A stretch of DNA of 64,000 nt from Hemerocallis citrina (GCA_017893485.1 CM030361.1:308241724-308305723), one strand, 5' to 3'; shown: positions 1 through 11,947, counted from the stretch's first letter. A program made the numbers and translations. Notes: generated from the letters alone by a model not told the origin.

Positions 1-245
1 ATTTTTTTCCAATCACCTTCAAGCCCAAACTCTCTGTCTCTACAATCGTTATTCCGAACAATGACATCAGATAACTGATACCGTTGTTTGGAACAGCGGC
101 AACATTTCATTTTATTACTTATACTTGGCTTATCTATTAAAATGAACTGTTGCCGCTGTTCCAAACAACGATATCAGTTATCTAATGCCGTTGTTTGGAA
201 GAACGACTGTGGAAACAGAGAGTTGGCAAGAAGATGATTGAAAAA
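1..245. repeat. Long foldback (inverted repeat)
   Basis: The arm at about 15-104 is nearly the reverse complement of about 148-240, with an AT-rich loop of roughly 43 bases between them. The arms contain the motifs CTGATACCGTTGTTTGGAAC and GTTCCAAACAACG. A similar but weaker foldback lies at 260-520, and copies of both recur at 7535-8060. This organisation is typical of subterminal regions of plant class II elements and could form a long hairpin if transcribed. Confidence 0.8.
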
Positions 246-2599
246 AAATTATACTAAGCCTAATGCCGTTCTTCCAAACAATGGCATAAGATAACAGATG
301 TCGTTCTTAAAAACAGCGGCAACGGTTGGAATAAATATATAAATTTTGATGAGTAAAAATTTGATCTGTTGCCGCTATTCCAAATAACGGCATTAGTTAT
401 TTTCATGCCGTTATTGACAATAATGACTGTGGAGGCAGAGAGTTTAGCAGAGAAGCTCTTCGATTGAAAAAAGTAGAGATAACTGATGTCGTTGTTCCGA
501 AGAACGACAATATTAGCACTATTGTTGTTGTTGTAAAGAACGGCAACCAGTAAAATTAAAATATACAAAAACAATTGCATGCTTTGACTTGATGTCATTG
601 TTAGGAATAACGTTACAGGTATCTAATGTCATTATTCCCTACAAAGGCATCAATTATTTTAAAATTACCTCAAAACATGCACAAACATCACATGCATTTC
701 TTCAAGTATTAGACATCAATTTGAATACTATCAGCAAATGCAATTAACAACACAATAAAATGAACATAATTAACAACACAATTGTAATACCCCAGATTTT
801 AAAATAATGTTTTTAAGATTAATAAATGAATTAAAATGATTTTGGTGATTTAATAAACATTTTTCTGGAATTTACCTTTTTACACGTGCAAATATTTTTT
901 GGGAGGTACAAATCAAGAATTATTTTGGGAAAACTCATTATTTATTATTAGATATTATTTTTGAATTTTTTGTATTTTTCTGATATTTATTGGACATATT
1001 TGCAAATATTACAAAAAGAGAGACTTTTGTGCAAAATTACCACTTGGAGTAAAAACTCCAGATTTTCAGATTTTTTGACTAGGTATGGTGCCTAGTCAAC
1101 TCATAAGAAAAAAAAGAGTTTACTTTTTGTTTTAATGAAATTGATTTATTTTACAAAGTTTGATAAAAAAAATGATCTTTTTGCAAATTTGCCATTTAGA
1201 GGGGTAAAAGTGCAAATTCATTTTTCTGAATTTTTCAAACAGTGCCGGCTGGTTATAAAGTGTTTGTTTTGTTTTTAAAACTCAATTAAGTTTGTTTCAT
1301 TTGGTTTCCAAGTATAAAGATTTATATATGGAAGGATATATTTAAAAGAGGTATTTTGCAAATCTATTTATAAAACCCTAAACCTATTATTTCCGGCCTA
1401 TAAAAGAGTGGGTGCAGCCGTCTCTTGCTGTGCTACACAAGGATTTTTATCATTGCTATTTTCTTGGAGTTTTCAAGCGATGATCTTGGCTTTTTCTTGC
1501 GAAGGAGGATTTCTCTTATTCTTTATTTCTTTTCGGTCGATTTTTCATAGAGGTGAGTGACATGTTTTTGTTTTTCTTTTGTTCTATGCATGTTGTATGT
1601 GATAATTTGTCTATTAGAAAACATATTAGGGTTGGATGAAGATATAATGCATTTTGATGAGTATATGAAATAAAAATTGAATCTTTTCATGAAACCTATG
1701 CTTGATGATTTAAATTACATATAGATGACTTGAGATTTGTTAAGAATCTAATAGAAATCATGAGTAGGTCATTTTCCTTCATATACTTGCTATTTTATTT
1801 GTTATAAGAAGATTGTATGTTGATTATTGCATAAAAGTGAACAAAAATTTGATTAAAGATGAACCCTACTGTGTGTAGGCATATGTGGTTTTGTTATGGA
1901 TGTTTCGATGGTTAAAATTTGATTATTTGCATGTTGTGAGTGTATATGTTCATGAGTAATTGATGTAAGTGATTGGGTATGTGTATAAAAAGTTATAGAA
2001 TGATTTTTTTGGATCAAAAAGATTAAGTTTTGATGTAAAGAGAGGGGTTTTGCCTTCGGGTCTGTAGTGTGCAGGCCGAAGGTTGTTTTTATGCATTTTT
2101 GTGAAAATCTTGATTTGGATCTGGGTTGTTTGACATTGAGGTTGTTTGGAACAATATACTACATATATACAATGGATTCACAATGATTAACTGATGCACA
2201 ATTACACAAACACACATATACACACCTTCACATTCTTAATCCACCGTTTTGAGGGTTTTTATGAGTTTTGATAGAGTTTTGATTGAATTTCGATGGTTTT
2301 GATACAAAGATGGTTTTGAAATATACCCAATTTCTATTTGGTGAATTCTGATACTAAGATTGTTGCTTAAATCCCTATTTTGAACATGTACATATATAGG
2401 TTGTTGTTTTGAAAGATTTTTGTGAAAAAATTCTATTTCAAGATCTTGATATGTTTTGATGCGTTTTAGTAACTCTTATATGTTATAAAAGTCATAATGG
2501 ACCATCTCAGGAATTTAGTATTTACAAGTTTGTATTTTTACGAAGTAAAACGATGTATCGATTAAACATGCACAGAACCTTAACTGCAATCTGTAGGTT

Positions 2600-2895
2600 C
2601 GACAGTCGATCGACCAATGTCGACAGTCGACTGTCGATGCCCTAGCTGAAGCATTTTCTTGAGTTTCGGATTTTCTGCGGGACAATCGACTGGCTACCTT
2701 ATGTAGTCGACTGTCACTGCTCTGATTGATGTTTTCCTTGAGTTTTGGATTTTACGCAGGACAGTCGACTGACTACCTTATGCAGTCGACTGCCACTGCT
2801 CTGATTGATGGATTTCTTGAGTTTGAATTTCACGCGGGATAGTCGACCGACCACCCTATGAAGTCAGCTGCTACTGCTCTAACTGATGTTTTCTT
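2600..2895. repeat. Tandem array with CAGTCGACTG motif inside the solo LTR
   Basis: Three to four diverged units of roughly 90 bases follow each other. Each has a GTCGACTG or GTCGACCG site, then CACTGCTCTGATTGATG and TTCTTGAGTTT. Units are imperfect, so the array is not recent. Confidence 0.75.
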
Positions 2896-3519
2896 GAGTT
2901 TTCTGACGCTTCTTTTGAACGATTGTTCCTTCAATATTATATTGTTTTAAAAGATGTTTTGCTACAAATTAAAAATATTTTCCAGAGATTTACATTGGAG
3001 CTTTAAATGTATTATTTTGGACCTTATTTGAGTTATACGTGTTTTCAAAGGAATTGACATTTTGTGATATTTTACAACTTAAAAATATGATGTTCGGTTA
3101 TTTAATAGATCTAATATTTATTTGGATTCTTGAATTTTATATAAGATTTAAATTTTTGTTGATTTAATAAGTTTCTTCATATAATCGCTTTGACGATGTA
3201 TTTGTGAGTTTTATTGAAAGTTTTGGTCCATATGGAAGAGTTGTGTTTTCTCTAGGAGTTGAGTGGGAGTCCTGTGAACCGGCAGATGAGATTTGTGGAT
3301 TTAGACCTGCGGGGTCTTAGGTTTGTTTTGTTGATTTAAGTCCGGCAGGATACACTAACCCTAGATATGAGGATTTTTGTGTTTTAATAATAACCAACTT
3401 AAGGACAGGCACTAGTGAAGATGTGATGGAACTTGAAAAACGTAAGTATATGCTCTTGGTCTGTTAGTCCAACAGATGCGTTCCAGGACTGTTTGTTGTC
3501 CTGTCTCAAGAGGACAGAT

Positions 3520-3740
3520 GCATGTTCGCGTGTCGAGGGTCTACAGGCCTATTTACGAAGCATGCAGGGTTTATTCGCGTGTCGAGGGTCGGCGGGCCTA
3601 TTCACGAGATGTAGTCGGTGTATCTGCACGTCGAGGGCCTCGCAAGCCTATTCGTGGGGTACATGGTTGGGAGCTGATTCTCCGGTTTTAGAGCTATTCT
3701 TACATGATGCATGCGCGTCGAGGGCTGTGATGCCTATTCG
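3520..3740. repeat. Degenerate GTCGAGGG / GCCTATTCGCG repeats in the LTR
   Basis: The pair of motifs GTGTCGAGGG and GCCTATT(C/T)(A/G)CG occurs about four times at irregular spacing. The local base composition is richer in GC than the rest of the LTR. An ORF spans it but looks like a by-product of the repeats. Confidence 0.6.
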
Positions 3741-4468
3741 CGGAGTATTCAGAATCTTGTTTCCATCACCGTAGTAGGATTAGTTGCATAACGAGAGATT
3801 TAACCCTATAAAGTGGAGATCATTAAGAGCTTGCACTCGACCTATGTAGTATCGAATGCATAAAATCCGACAAGTATGCATTAGAGAGTCATCATATTGC
3901 ATTTGTGTTTCTTGACTTAGTTTTATGTATGTTATTTCTGTTTTCTTACACTTGACACTTAATCTAGTTTCCATTGATGTTTTCATGTTTTACTATTTAC
4001 TATCTTATATTCCTTGATGTTTTAATGCTTTACTTATTGTTATTTCTCATTTCATTTATTCTTGCTGTTAATACATGTTGTTGATGACTCTATGCCTTAT
4101 GTTTTATTTATGTTATTTTCTTTTGATGGCACTCACACCGTTATGGCTGACCCCTGTAGTTTTGGGGGTTAGGATTATCTCTAGCCTCATGTTTTACAGG
4201 TAGGTGCTTATAGCTTTGAACTTGGATGCTTGAGATAGAATGATGTTAGAGCTTATGTAAATTGTAAAGAAAGTGTTGTAAAAGAAAATTGTAATTCAAG
4301 GTGTTTTGTATTCCGCTGTATTTTGTAAACAAGTGATGTAATAAAAGTTAAAATAAAAATTATCCATGTTTTTTTGGCTATGTTTACTATTGCAATTGAA
4401 GTTGATGCTGGAAATTGTGTCACGTATTTCTGAGATATCATATTGAAAATTCGGGGCGCTACAACAAT

Positions 4469-4985
4469 AAATGTTAACATCATTAACCGGACCTTTCGCG
4501 ACATCCTCCTCCTCCTCAACTTCGAGCCCGTGATCCCCATCTTCATCCTCTTCTACCAAATCGTTATTAGCAAAGGCGTTGTCAAAGTTTTGCATGACTG
4601 TGTCGGTGTGGAGAATACTTTGTGTCGAGGTGAACGAATGTACCAGCTCATATTATGTGGCAATAGGTTCTGTTGGAGTTGTATTAATGTCTTCTTGTAC
4701 ATTTGATATTCTTGCATATGAGTGGGCAGATGATTTCAAACTTCTAACGGGACTTGGACTTGGAATGACAACTAGCCTAGTGTTTGGAAGCTTCATTTGC
4801 TTAATATATAACTCCAATGCAGTCTAACTACAATTTGGATCAAGTATCCTACCAATCATGGACCTTAGTGCTTTATTATTATATACGGGCACCACCATGA
4901 AATATTATCCTTCTCCTTTATCGGCAGCATAACGGACTTTGATTTTGACACTTAATTTACCTTTATCCCAATTCATAACTTTAAA
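4469..4985 (-). pseudogene. Transposase N-terminal relic, copy A
   Basis: Read on the minus strand, this contains pieces matching the better kept copy at 8229-8788, including the peptide NNDLVEEDEDGDHGLEV. The solo LTR sits immediately downstream and cuts the reading frame after the equivalent of NDVNI. Stops and frame changes are present throughout, so it is non-coding now. Confidence 0.55.
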
Positions 4986-5955
4986 TATCTTATCTACTAG
5001 TTGTGAGTATATAAAGTTACGGGGTCAAAATCGCTATAACAATATCCAATCGATCTCGAATTATTTCATGTATATCATAATCCATACCTAAACATAAAGG
5101 TTCAAACATATTCAAGTCATTAACGACTCACAAGCATAACCTTTGCATACATATAAAATATATGGTTATAATAATACCTTCAAATTAGACTAGATCTTGG
5201 ATAGCTTGAAAATAAGTCATGGATGAAGAATGAGATGACCCAACACAATGTTGGAGATTTTGAGAATGGGGGAGTTCAATTTCCGTGGGAGAGGGAGAGA
5301 GAGGTAGAAGAATTGAAGTTTGAAAGGAAACAATTGTGGGATTTGGGGTTCTAGGATTTTAGGGTTTTCTGTTCAGGAGTGGGAGTAAAACAGATCTAAA
5401 GTGAAAGGAAAAAGAGAAGATGGGACAACTATTTATATTTAATGAGTATTATAACTGATGTCATTTTCTCCAACAACAGTACTAGTAATGTGAATGCCGT
5501 TGTTGGGAATAACAACATCTGTTATAGGACTTTTTCACACTATAATTTTTTCCCAAGTCAGAGACTACACGATTGAGAAGAAATTAACTGATGCTGTTTT
5601 TCCAAATAGCGACATGCTAAATAAAATAAAACTGATGTCGCTTTTTGAAACAACGGCATGAAATTAATTTATGCCTTTTTTTTTTTCAAGAACGCGTTCT
5701 ACTGACGTGTCCAAAACTTGATCAGTTGAGTAAATATTTTCGAAAGTCGGTAAGTACGGAAAAAAAGTTCCGCTCACTCTCTCATTTTTCTTTCTTGAAA
5801 ATCTAAGTTGAAGAACTTTGTTTAAACAGAGAAATGGTAGGGCCAGAGTGTGCTCTGAACATCTGATATGTGTGGAAAGAAAAAACCGTCATGGACTCAA
5901 TCTATGTTTGATTGCGCATTGGCTTATAGTTTCATTTCTCAATAACTTACAGATA

Positions 5956-6265
5956 GCGAGCGTATTCCAGATTGAGGATTTTAATGATGATGAAGTCGAG
6001 ATCGGTCCGACGATCGACTGACAGTCAGCTTCGCTTCTACTGGTGATAGTTACCCACTGCCCCAGGGTTTGTTGGGGAGATATGATGTACTTTGTTTAAT
6101 CGTATGTATATTGCGGCCATTCTGGTCTTCTTTTGTCCCACCCCCCATGTTTGAGATGGAGTATATGTACTTTTGTTATGATTGTAGGATATTGTATTTG
6201 GCTCAGTACCCTAAGTGTGTTTTATTAATCCCTTATTAATGAAACAGGGTGGCTATACTCCACCT

Positions 6266-6303
<38 letters not shown>
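5956..6303 (+). mobile_element. 5'-truncated LINE with (TAA)n tail
   Basis: The insert ends in ACAGGGTGGCTATACTCCACC followed by about 13 TAA units, a 3' terminus that recurs at 17240 and 17435. It is flanked by 15-base target duplications AATAACTTACAGATA (5941-5955) and AATAACTTAGAGATA (6304-6318), with one mismatch. Copy B shows the empty site once at 10701-10715. Short length with an intact 3' end is the usual result of incomplete target-primed reverse transcription. The motif family is probably plant L1, which is an inference. Confidence 0.85.
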
Positions 6304-6309
<6 letters not shown>

Positions 6310-6758
6310 TTAGAGATAAAGTTAAGGTGCGGCTGTATAGACATGTCATATAAAATTTCTATTGGAACCTGATGAATACTAGAGGCATAAAGTAGAATAA
6401 TTAACACATTTAACTGAGAAGAGAACAATATTATTGCTTTTCATAATTGAGAGATACCATTCAAAGTTCTAAATTCCAGCCCACAAACAAAGATATACTG
6501 TAGTAGCAAAGTCAATACCAACAGTAAACAAAATTTATTCCATGGTGTTGACAAATGCAAAAGCACTAATTCCAAATCCAAAGTAAGAAACCTTTCACTT
6601 CACCAAACTAAACTTTTATATAACATCTTTTAATGACTATATAATAGACACCGATGCACAAAAGAGCACACAAGAAGAACAGAAAAAAAAACATAAGGGC
6701 CCAATGGGCCATACCTTGATACCCTATAACTTAACCAAACTCATCATCATAATAATAT

Positions 6759-7534
6759 TTGTGGGGTACACGGCAGAAAGGTGATTCTGCGATTTTTTAG
6801 CTATTCTTACATGATACTTGTGCGTGAAGGGTTGTGATGCCTTTTCGCAGAGTATTCGGGATGTTGTTTCCGTCACCGTAGTAGGATTAGTTGTATAACG
6901 ATGGATTTAACCCTATAAAGTAGAGAACGATAAGGACTTGCACCGGACCTATGTAGTATGGAATGCATAGAATCTGACAAGTATGGATTAGAGAGTCATC
7001 ATATAGCATCTATGTTTTCTTGACTTGGTTTTATACATGTCATTTTCTGTTTTCCAACACTTAACACTTAGTCTAGTTTCTTTCACTCGATGTTTTCATA
7101 TTTTATTTATTGCTATTTCTTATTCCTGTCACTACTACTGTGGCTACGTGTTAACCATGACTTTATTCTTCATCTTTTATTTATGTTGTATTTCTTTTGA
7201 TGTCACTCACACCGTTATGGCTGATCCCTATAGTTTTTGGGGTTAGGGTTATCTCTAGCCTCATGTTTTATAGGTAGGTGCTTATAGCATTGGGATCTGG
7301 ATGCATATGGTAGAATGATAATGTGGCTTATGTAAATTGTAAAAGAAGTATTGTAAAAGAAAGGATTGTAATTCAAGGTGTTTGTTTTTCCGCTGTGTTT
7401 TGAAAAGAATTGATTTAATAAAAGTTGAAAATTTTATCTCTATTTTTGCTATGTTTACTATTTCAATTGAGGTTGATGCTGGAAATTGTGCCACGTATTT
7501 CTGAGATATTATAATGAAAATTCGGGGCGCTACA
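6759..7534 (+). mobile_element. 3' fragment of the same long-LTR family
   Basis: This aligns with 3652-4463 of the complete solo LTR, from GTGGGGTACA to the terminal GGGGCGCTACA. Its 5' end is fused to the flank of duplication copy A and its 3' end abuts the first base of copy B. It therefore marks the junction between the two duplicated segments and may be where the duplication recombined. Confidence 0.85.
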
Positions 7535-8228
7535 CCTTCAAGCCCAAACTCTCTATCTCAAAAGTCGTTCTTCCAGACAACGACATCAGATAACTGATAC
7601 TATTGTTTAGAACAGTGACAACAGTTCATTTTATTACTTATACTTGGATAATCTATTAAAATGGACTGTTACCGTTGTTTCAAACAATGGTATCAGTTAT
7701 CTGATGTCGTTGTTTGGAAGAATGACTGTGGAGACAAAGAGTTTGGTAGAGAAAGTGATTGGAAAAAAAAATTCTATGCCTAATGTCGTTCTTCCAAACA
7801 ACGACATGAGATAACTGGTGTCCAGTTGGAATAAATATATTTTGATAAGTAAAAATTTGATCTATTGTCGCTGTTCCAAATAACAGCATCAGTTAGTTTT
7901 ATCCGTTATTGACAATAATGACTATGAAGATAGAGAGGAAGCTCTTCAGTTGAAAAGAAAATAGAGATAACTGATGTCAATGTTCAGAAGAACAACATTA
8001 TTAGCACTGTTGATGTTGTTGTAAAGAGAGGCAACCAATAAAATTAAAATATACAAAAATTTGTGCATGTTTTGACTTGATGTTGTTGGGAATAACGTTA
8101 CAGGTATCTAATGCCGCTATTCCCAATAATGACTTCGGTTATTTTAAAATTATCTCAAAACATGCACAGGCATCACATGAATTTTTTCAAGTATCAGACA
8201 TCAATTTGAATAATATCAGCAAATGCAA

Positions 8229-8788
8229 TTAACAACACAATAAAATGAACATAATTGACAACACAATAAACATTAACATCATTAACCGGACCTTCCACGA
8301 CATCCTCCTCCCCCTAACTTCAAGCCCGTGATCATCATCATCTTCCTTTTCTACCAAATCGTTATTAACAAAGGCGTTGTCAAAGTCTTGCATGACTGTG
8401 TCGGTGTGGAGAATACTGTGTCGAGGTGAATGGATGTACCAGCTCATATTTTGTGGTAATAGGTTCTATTGAAGTTGTGCTAAAGTCTTCCTGTGTTTTT
8501 TGGTATTCTTGCATGTGACTTGACAGATGATTTCAAATTTCTAACGGGGCTTGGACTTGAAATAACAACTAGTCTAGTGTTTGGAAGGCTCATTTGCTCA
8601 ATATATAACTCCAATGCAGTCCAACTATAATTTGGATCGAGTGTCCTACCAATCATGGACTTCAGAGCATTATCATTATCTACGGGCAACACCATGAAAT
8701 ATTGCCCTTCTCCTTTACCAGCAGCATAACGGACTTTGATTTTGACACTCAATTCACATTTACCCCAATTCGTAACTTCAAATATCAT
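8229..8788 (-). pseudogene. Mutator-like transposase N-terminal fragment, copy B
   Basis: Two overlapping-region ORFs on the minus strand (8480-8788, then 8229-8447 in another frame) encode a short piece with MVLPVDNDNALKSM, WTALELYIEQMSLPN and later FDNAFVNNDLVEKEDDDDHG. The layout, a short beta-rich domain ending in an ELYIE strand followed by an acidic linker, resembles the N-terminus of plant MuDR-type transposases, where a PB1-like domain precedes the DNA-binding and catalytic domains. No catalytic region is present. The frame break between the two ORFs and the small size mark it as a relic. Assignment is by eye; a CACTA element with a captured domain is an alternative. Confidence 0.45.
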
Positions 8789-8845
8789 ATCTACTAGTTA
8801 TGAGTATATAATGTTACAGGAGACCAAATACTGACCAATTTAACA

Positions 8846-10245
8846 TCGCTATAACAATATTCAATCTTCGGATCTCGAATTTTTTTCACCCCCAAAATAT
8901 AACCGAATAGGTATATCATAATCCATACCTAAACATAAAGATTCACACATATTCAAGTCATTAACTACTCACAAGCATAACCTATGTATACATATAAAAC
9001 ATATAGTTATAATAATACCTTCAAATTAGACCATATCTTGGATAGCTTGAAAATAAGTCATGGATGAAGAATGAGATGACCCAATACAATGTTGGAGATT
9101 TTGAGAATGGGGGAGTTGAATTTCGGTGGGAAAGGAGAGAGAGATAGAAGAATTGAAGTTTGAAAGGATACAATTGTGGGATTTTGGATTCTAGGGTTTT
9201 AGGGTTTTCTGTTCAGGAGTGGGAGGAAAACAGATCTAAAGTGAAAGGGGAAAGAGAAGATGTGACAACTATTTATATTTAATGAGTATTATAACTGATG
9301 TCGTTTTCTTGAATATCGCTATAACAATATCCAATCGATCTCGAATTTTTTTATCCCCAAAATATAACCAAATAGGTATATCATAATCCATACCTAAACA
9401 TAAAGATTCACACATATTCAAGTCATTAACAACTCACAAGCATAACCTATGCATATATATAAAACATATGGTTATAATAATACCTTCGAATTAGACCGTA
9501 TCTTGAATAGCTTGAAAATAAGTCGTGGATGAAGAATGAGATGACCCAATACAATGTTGGAGATTTTGAGAATGGGGGAGTTGAATTTCGGTGGGAAAGG
9601 AGAGAGAGATAGAAGAATTGAAGTTTGAAAGGATACAATTGTGGGATTTTGGATTCTAGGGTTTTAGGGTTTTCTGTTCAGGAGTGGGAGGAAAACAGAT
9701 CTAAAGTGAAAGGGGAAAGAGAAGATGTGACAACTATTTATATTTAATGAGTATTATAACTGATGTCGTTTTCTTGAATATCGCTATAACAATATCCAAT
9801 CGATCTCGAATTTTTTCATCCCCAAAATATAACCAAATAGGTATATCATAATCCATACCTAAACATAAAGATTCACACATATTCAAGTCATTAACAACTC
9901 ACAAGCATAACCTATGCATATATATAAAACATATGGTTATAATAATACCTTCGAATTAGACCGTATCTTGAATAGCTTGAAAATAAGTCGTGGATGAAGA
10001 ATGAGATGACCCAATACAATGTTGGAGATTTTGAGAATGGGGGAGCTGAATTTCGGTGGGAGAGGGAGAGGGAGAGAGAGGGAGAAGAATTGAAGTTTGA
10101 AAGGAAACAATTGTGGGATTTTGGGTTCTAGGATTTTGAGTTTGGGAGTTGGAGGAAAACAAATCTAAAGTGAAAAGGGAAGGAGAAAATGTGACCACTA
10201 TTTATATTTAATGAGTATTATAACTGATGCCGTTATCTCCAACAA
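8846..10245. repeat. 465-bp block, three tandem copies
   Basis: Units start at TCGCTATAACAATAT at 8846, 9316 and 9781. The second and third are almost identical, and the first is more diverged (470 bases). Copy A has a single unit at about 5025-5480. At each internal junction TGATGTCGTTTTCTTGAA runs directly into the next unit, so the breakpoint lies in the GCCGTT-type repeat. Confidence 0.9.
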
Positions 10246-10976
10246 CGGTACCAGTAATGCGAATGGCATTGTTAGGGATAGCGACATCTGTTATTGGACT
10301 TTTTCACACTTGCAATTTTTTCATAAGTCAGCGTACACGATTGAGAAGAAATTAACCGATGCCATTTTTTGAAACAGCGGCATGCTAAAAAAAAATTTAA
10401 AACTGATGCCGTTTTTGGAACAACGGCAGGAAATTAACCTATGCTGTTTTTTCAAGAACGTGTATGTAGACGTGTTCAAAACTGAGGCGGTTGGGTAAAT
10501 ATTTTCGAAAGTGGGTCAGTACGAAAAAAAATTCTCTCTTTTTCCGTCTTTCTTGAAAAACTAATTTGAAGAACTTCGTTTAAACAGAGAAATGGCAGGG
10601 CCAGAGAGTGTGCTCTGAACATCTGATATGTGTGGAAAGAAAAATCCGTCATGGTCTCAATCTATGTTTGATTGAGCATTGGCTTATAGTTTCATTTCTC
10701 AATAACTTACAGATAAATGTAAGGTGCAGTTGGAACCTGATTAAAACTAGAGGGCATAAAGTAGAATAATTAACACATTTATTAACTGAGAAGAGAACAA
10801 TATTATTGCTTTTCATAATTGAAAGATGTTACTATTCAAAGTTCTAAATTCCAACCCACAAAGAAAGATATACTGTAGTAGCAAAGTAACTAAATTTATT
10901 CCATGGTGTTGACAAATGCAAAAGCACTAATTCCAAATCCAAAGTAAGAAACCTTTCACTTCACCAAACTAAACTT

Positions 10977-11165
10977 TTATATAATAAAAAAAAACCATCT
11001 TTTAATGACTATATAATAGACACTGATGCACAAAAGAGCACACAAGACAAGAAAAAAAACATAAGGGCCCATTCCAATGGGCCATACCTTGATACCCCAT
11101 AACTTAACCAAACTCATCATCATTGTTCCCTTCACCCTCCTCACAATTTCTCTAAACACATCCAT
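10977..11165 (-). CDS. Small single-helix membrane protein, hypothetical
   Basis: A 62-codon ORF encodes a basic N-terminus (DVFREIVRRVKG), a middle containing LWGIKVWPIGMGPY, and a strong hydrophobic stretch of about 18 residues (FFLVLCALLCISVYYIV) followed by KRW. That is a plausible single-pass membrane protein. The end of the ORF is present in copy A (6600-6750), but there the frame meets TAG straight after VKL. I do not recognise the family, and no splice sites or TATA box were identified. The composition is more protein-like than neighbouring chance ORFs, yet it could still be non-coding. Confidence 0.35.
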   Translation of the reverse strand: MDVFREIVRRVKGTMMMSLVKLWGIKVWPIGMGPYVFFLVLCALLCISVYYIVIKRWFFFII

Positions 11166-11324
11166 CCCATCTCCTAATCAATCAATTTACCTAATTAACT
11201 AGAGATGACTTCCATCCTTTGTCTCTTTCACACATCCTCCTCCTTCCATCTATTAATAATATATTAAACTCAACCTAATGCAGCAGCAATCATTGTAGTA
11301 CGAGTTAATAACAGTGCTAATTAA
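11166..11324. other. Short AT-rich spacer
   Basis: Nothing recognised apart from CT-rich runs. Confidence 0.5.
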
Positions 11325-11944
11325 GAGCATCATTAGTCTATTGGCTATTTTGTTAAAATTTTCAAATTTTAACAAAATGGTTGCTGCAGTCGTTAGTCAA
11401 ATATCCAAAAATTAAGTTTGGCTGCTACATTAGTGAACTATATTTGACAGACAAAATGGCAATTGCCAAAATATAACTTGTGAAAGATAATCTTTCGTCT
11501 GTTCGATCGGACGAAAGATTATTTTTTGTCCGAGAGATTTTTTTCAAGCGTACTCATCGGACGAGAAATTATTCCTCATCCCTTATTATTATTTTTCTTT
11601 AAAAAAATGGTCGAACGGAAAATAATTTCTCGTCTGTTCTATTTGAAAAAAGAATAAAAAACCACAAACATAAAAAATCCCTCTTCCTACACATCAGGTA
11701 AGTTTTTGAATTTTTTTTGTGTGTTCAAATGTCACTATCACCACATCAATTCCCATTTAAAAAAAAAAAAAAATAGGTTTTTTTTTTTAATTTTTAACGT
11801 TTGGCAAAAAATTATCATCCGTCCGTCTTATTTAGATTTCATAAAAGCCAAATTTTGATTAACAACGATTACAGAGCATCGCTATTTTTTTAATTTCTAT
11901 TTATCAAATACCTAAAATTTGAGTGTCGACCACTCCAGATGCTC
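11325..11944. mobile_element. MITE-1, PIF/Harbinger-like, TAA target duplication
   Basis: The terminal inverted repeat is GAGCATC...GATGCTC with TAA on both sides (11322-11324, 11945-11947), the 3-base duplication typical of PIF/Harbinger elements. Subterminal GCAGTCGTTAGTCAAATA is shared with the other MITEs in the window. The interior has imperfect hairpins of the type CGGACGAAAGAT...TTTGTCCG. There is no coding capacity, at 620 bases. Confidence 0.9.
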
Positions 11945-11947
11945 TAA

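Larger units (their letters stand above)
783..4463 (+). mobile_element. 3.68-kb solo LTR (Tekay/Del-like chromovirus type)
   Basis: The element begins TGTAATACCCC and ends GGGGCGCTACA, the TG...CA ends common in long LTRs of plant Ty3/gypsy chromoviruses. It is flanked by a 5-base target duplication ACAAT (778-782 and 4464-4468). The second copy of the host repeat has a single ACAAT at 8263-8267, which proves insertion at this site. No internal gag-pol is present, so this is a solo LTR left by LTR-LTR recombination. Its interior has two tandem arrays (2600-2895, 3520-3740). Orientation follows the CCCC-start and GGGGCG-end convention; the clade is inferred from the ends and length. Confidence 0.9.
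1..6750. repeat. Segmental duplication, copy A (DNA-transposon relic plus flank)
   Basis: With the two later insertions (783-4463 and 5956-6303) removed, this stretch aligns almost end to end with 7535-11128. Shared landmarks in order are the block beginning CTTCAAGCCCAAACTCTC, many inverted copies of a GCCGTTGTTTGGAACAGCGGC-like motif, a broken minus-strand ORF, a stretch beginning TTTAAACAGAGAAATGG, and a flank containing GGGCCCAATGGGCC. The repeated inverted GCCGTT motifs look like subterminal repeats of a CACTA- or Mutator-type transposon. Homology stops at TCATCATCAT (6741-6750), where an LTR fragment begins. The copy may start left of the window. The pairing is seen directly; the transposon class is inferred. 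Confidence 0.8.
7535..11128. repeat. Segmental duplication, copy B
   Basis: This is the partner of 1-6750. It lacks both the solo LTR and the LINE and so preserves both empty target sites (8263-8267 and 10701-10715). It differs by carrying three tandem copies of a block present once in copy A. The shared region continues into a flank containing the 3' part of a small ORF, so the duplicated unit is larger than the transposon itself. Confidence 0.85.

Noticed and set aside
260..598. 112-codon minus-strand ORF
   Set aside because: It reads through inverted GCCGTT repeats; composition and context indicate chance.
3433..3774. 113-codon ORF in the solo LTR
   Set aside because: It spans degenerate GTCGAGGG repeats in a non-coding LTR and has no recognisable domain.
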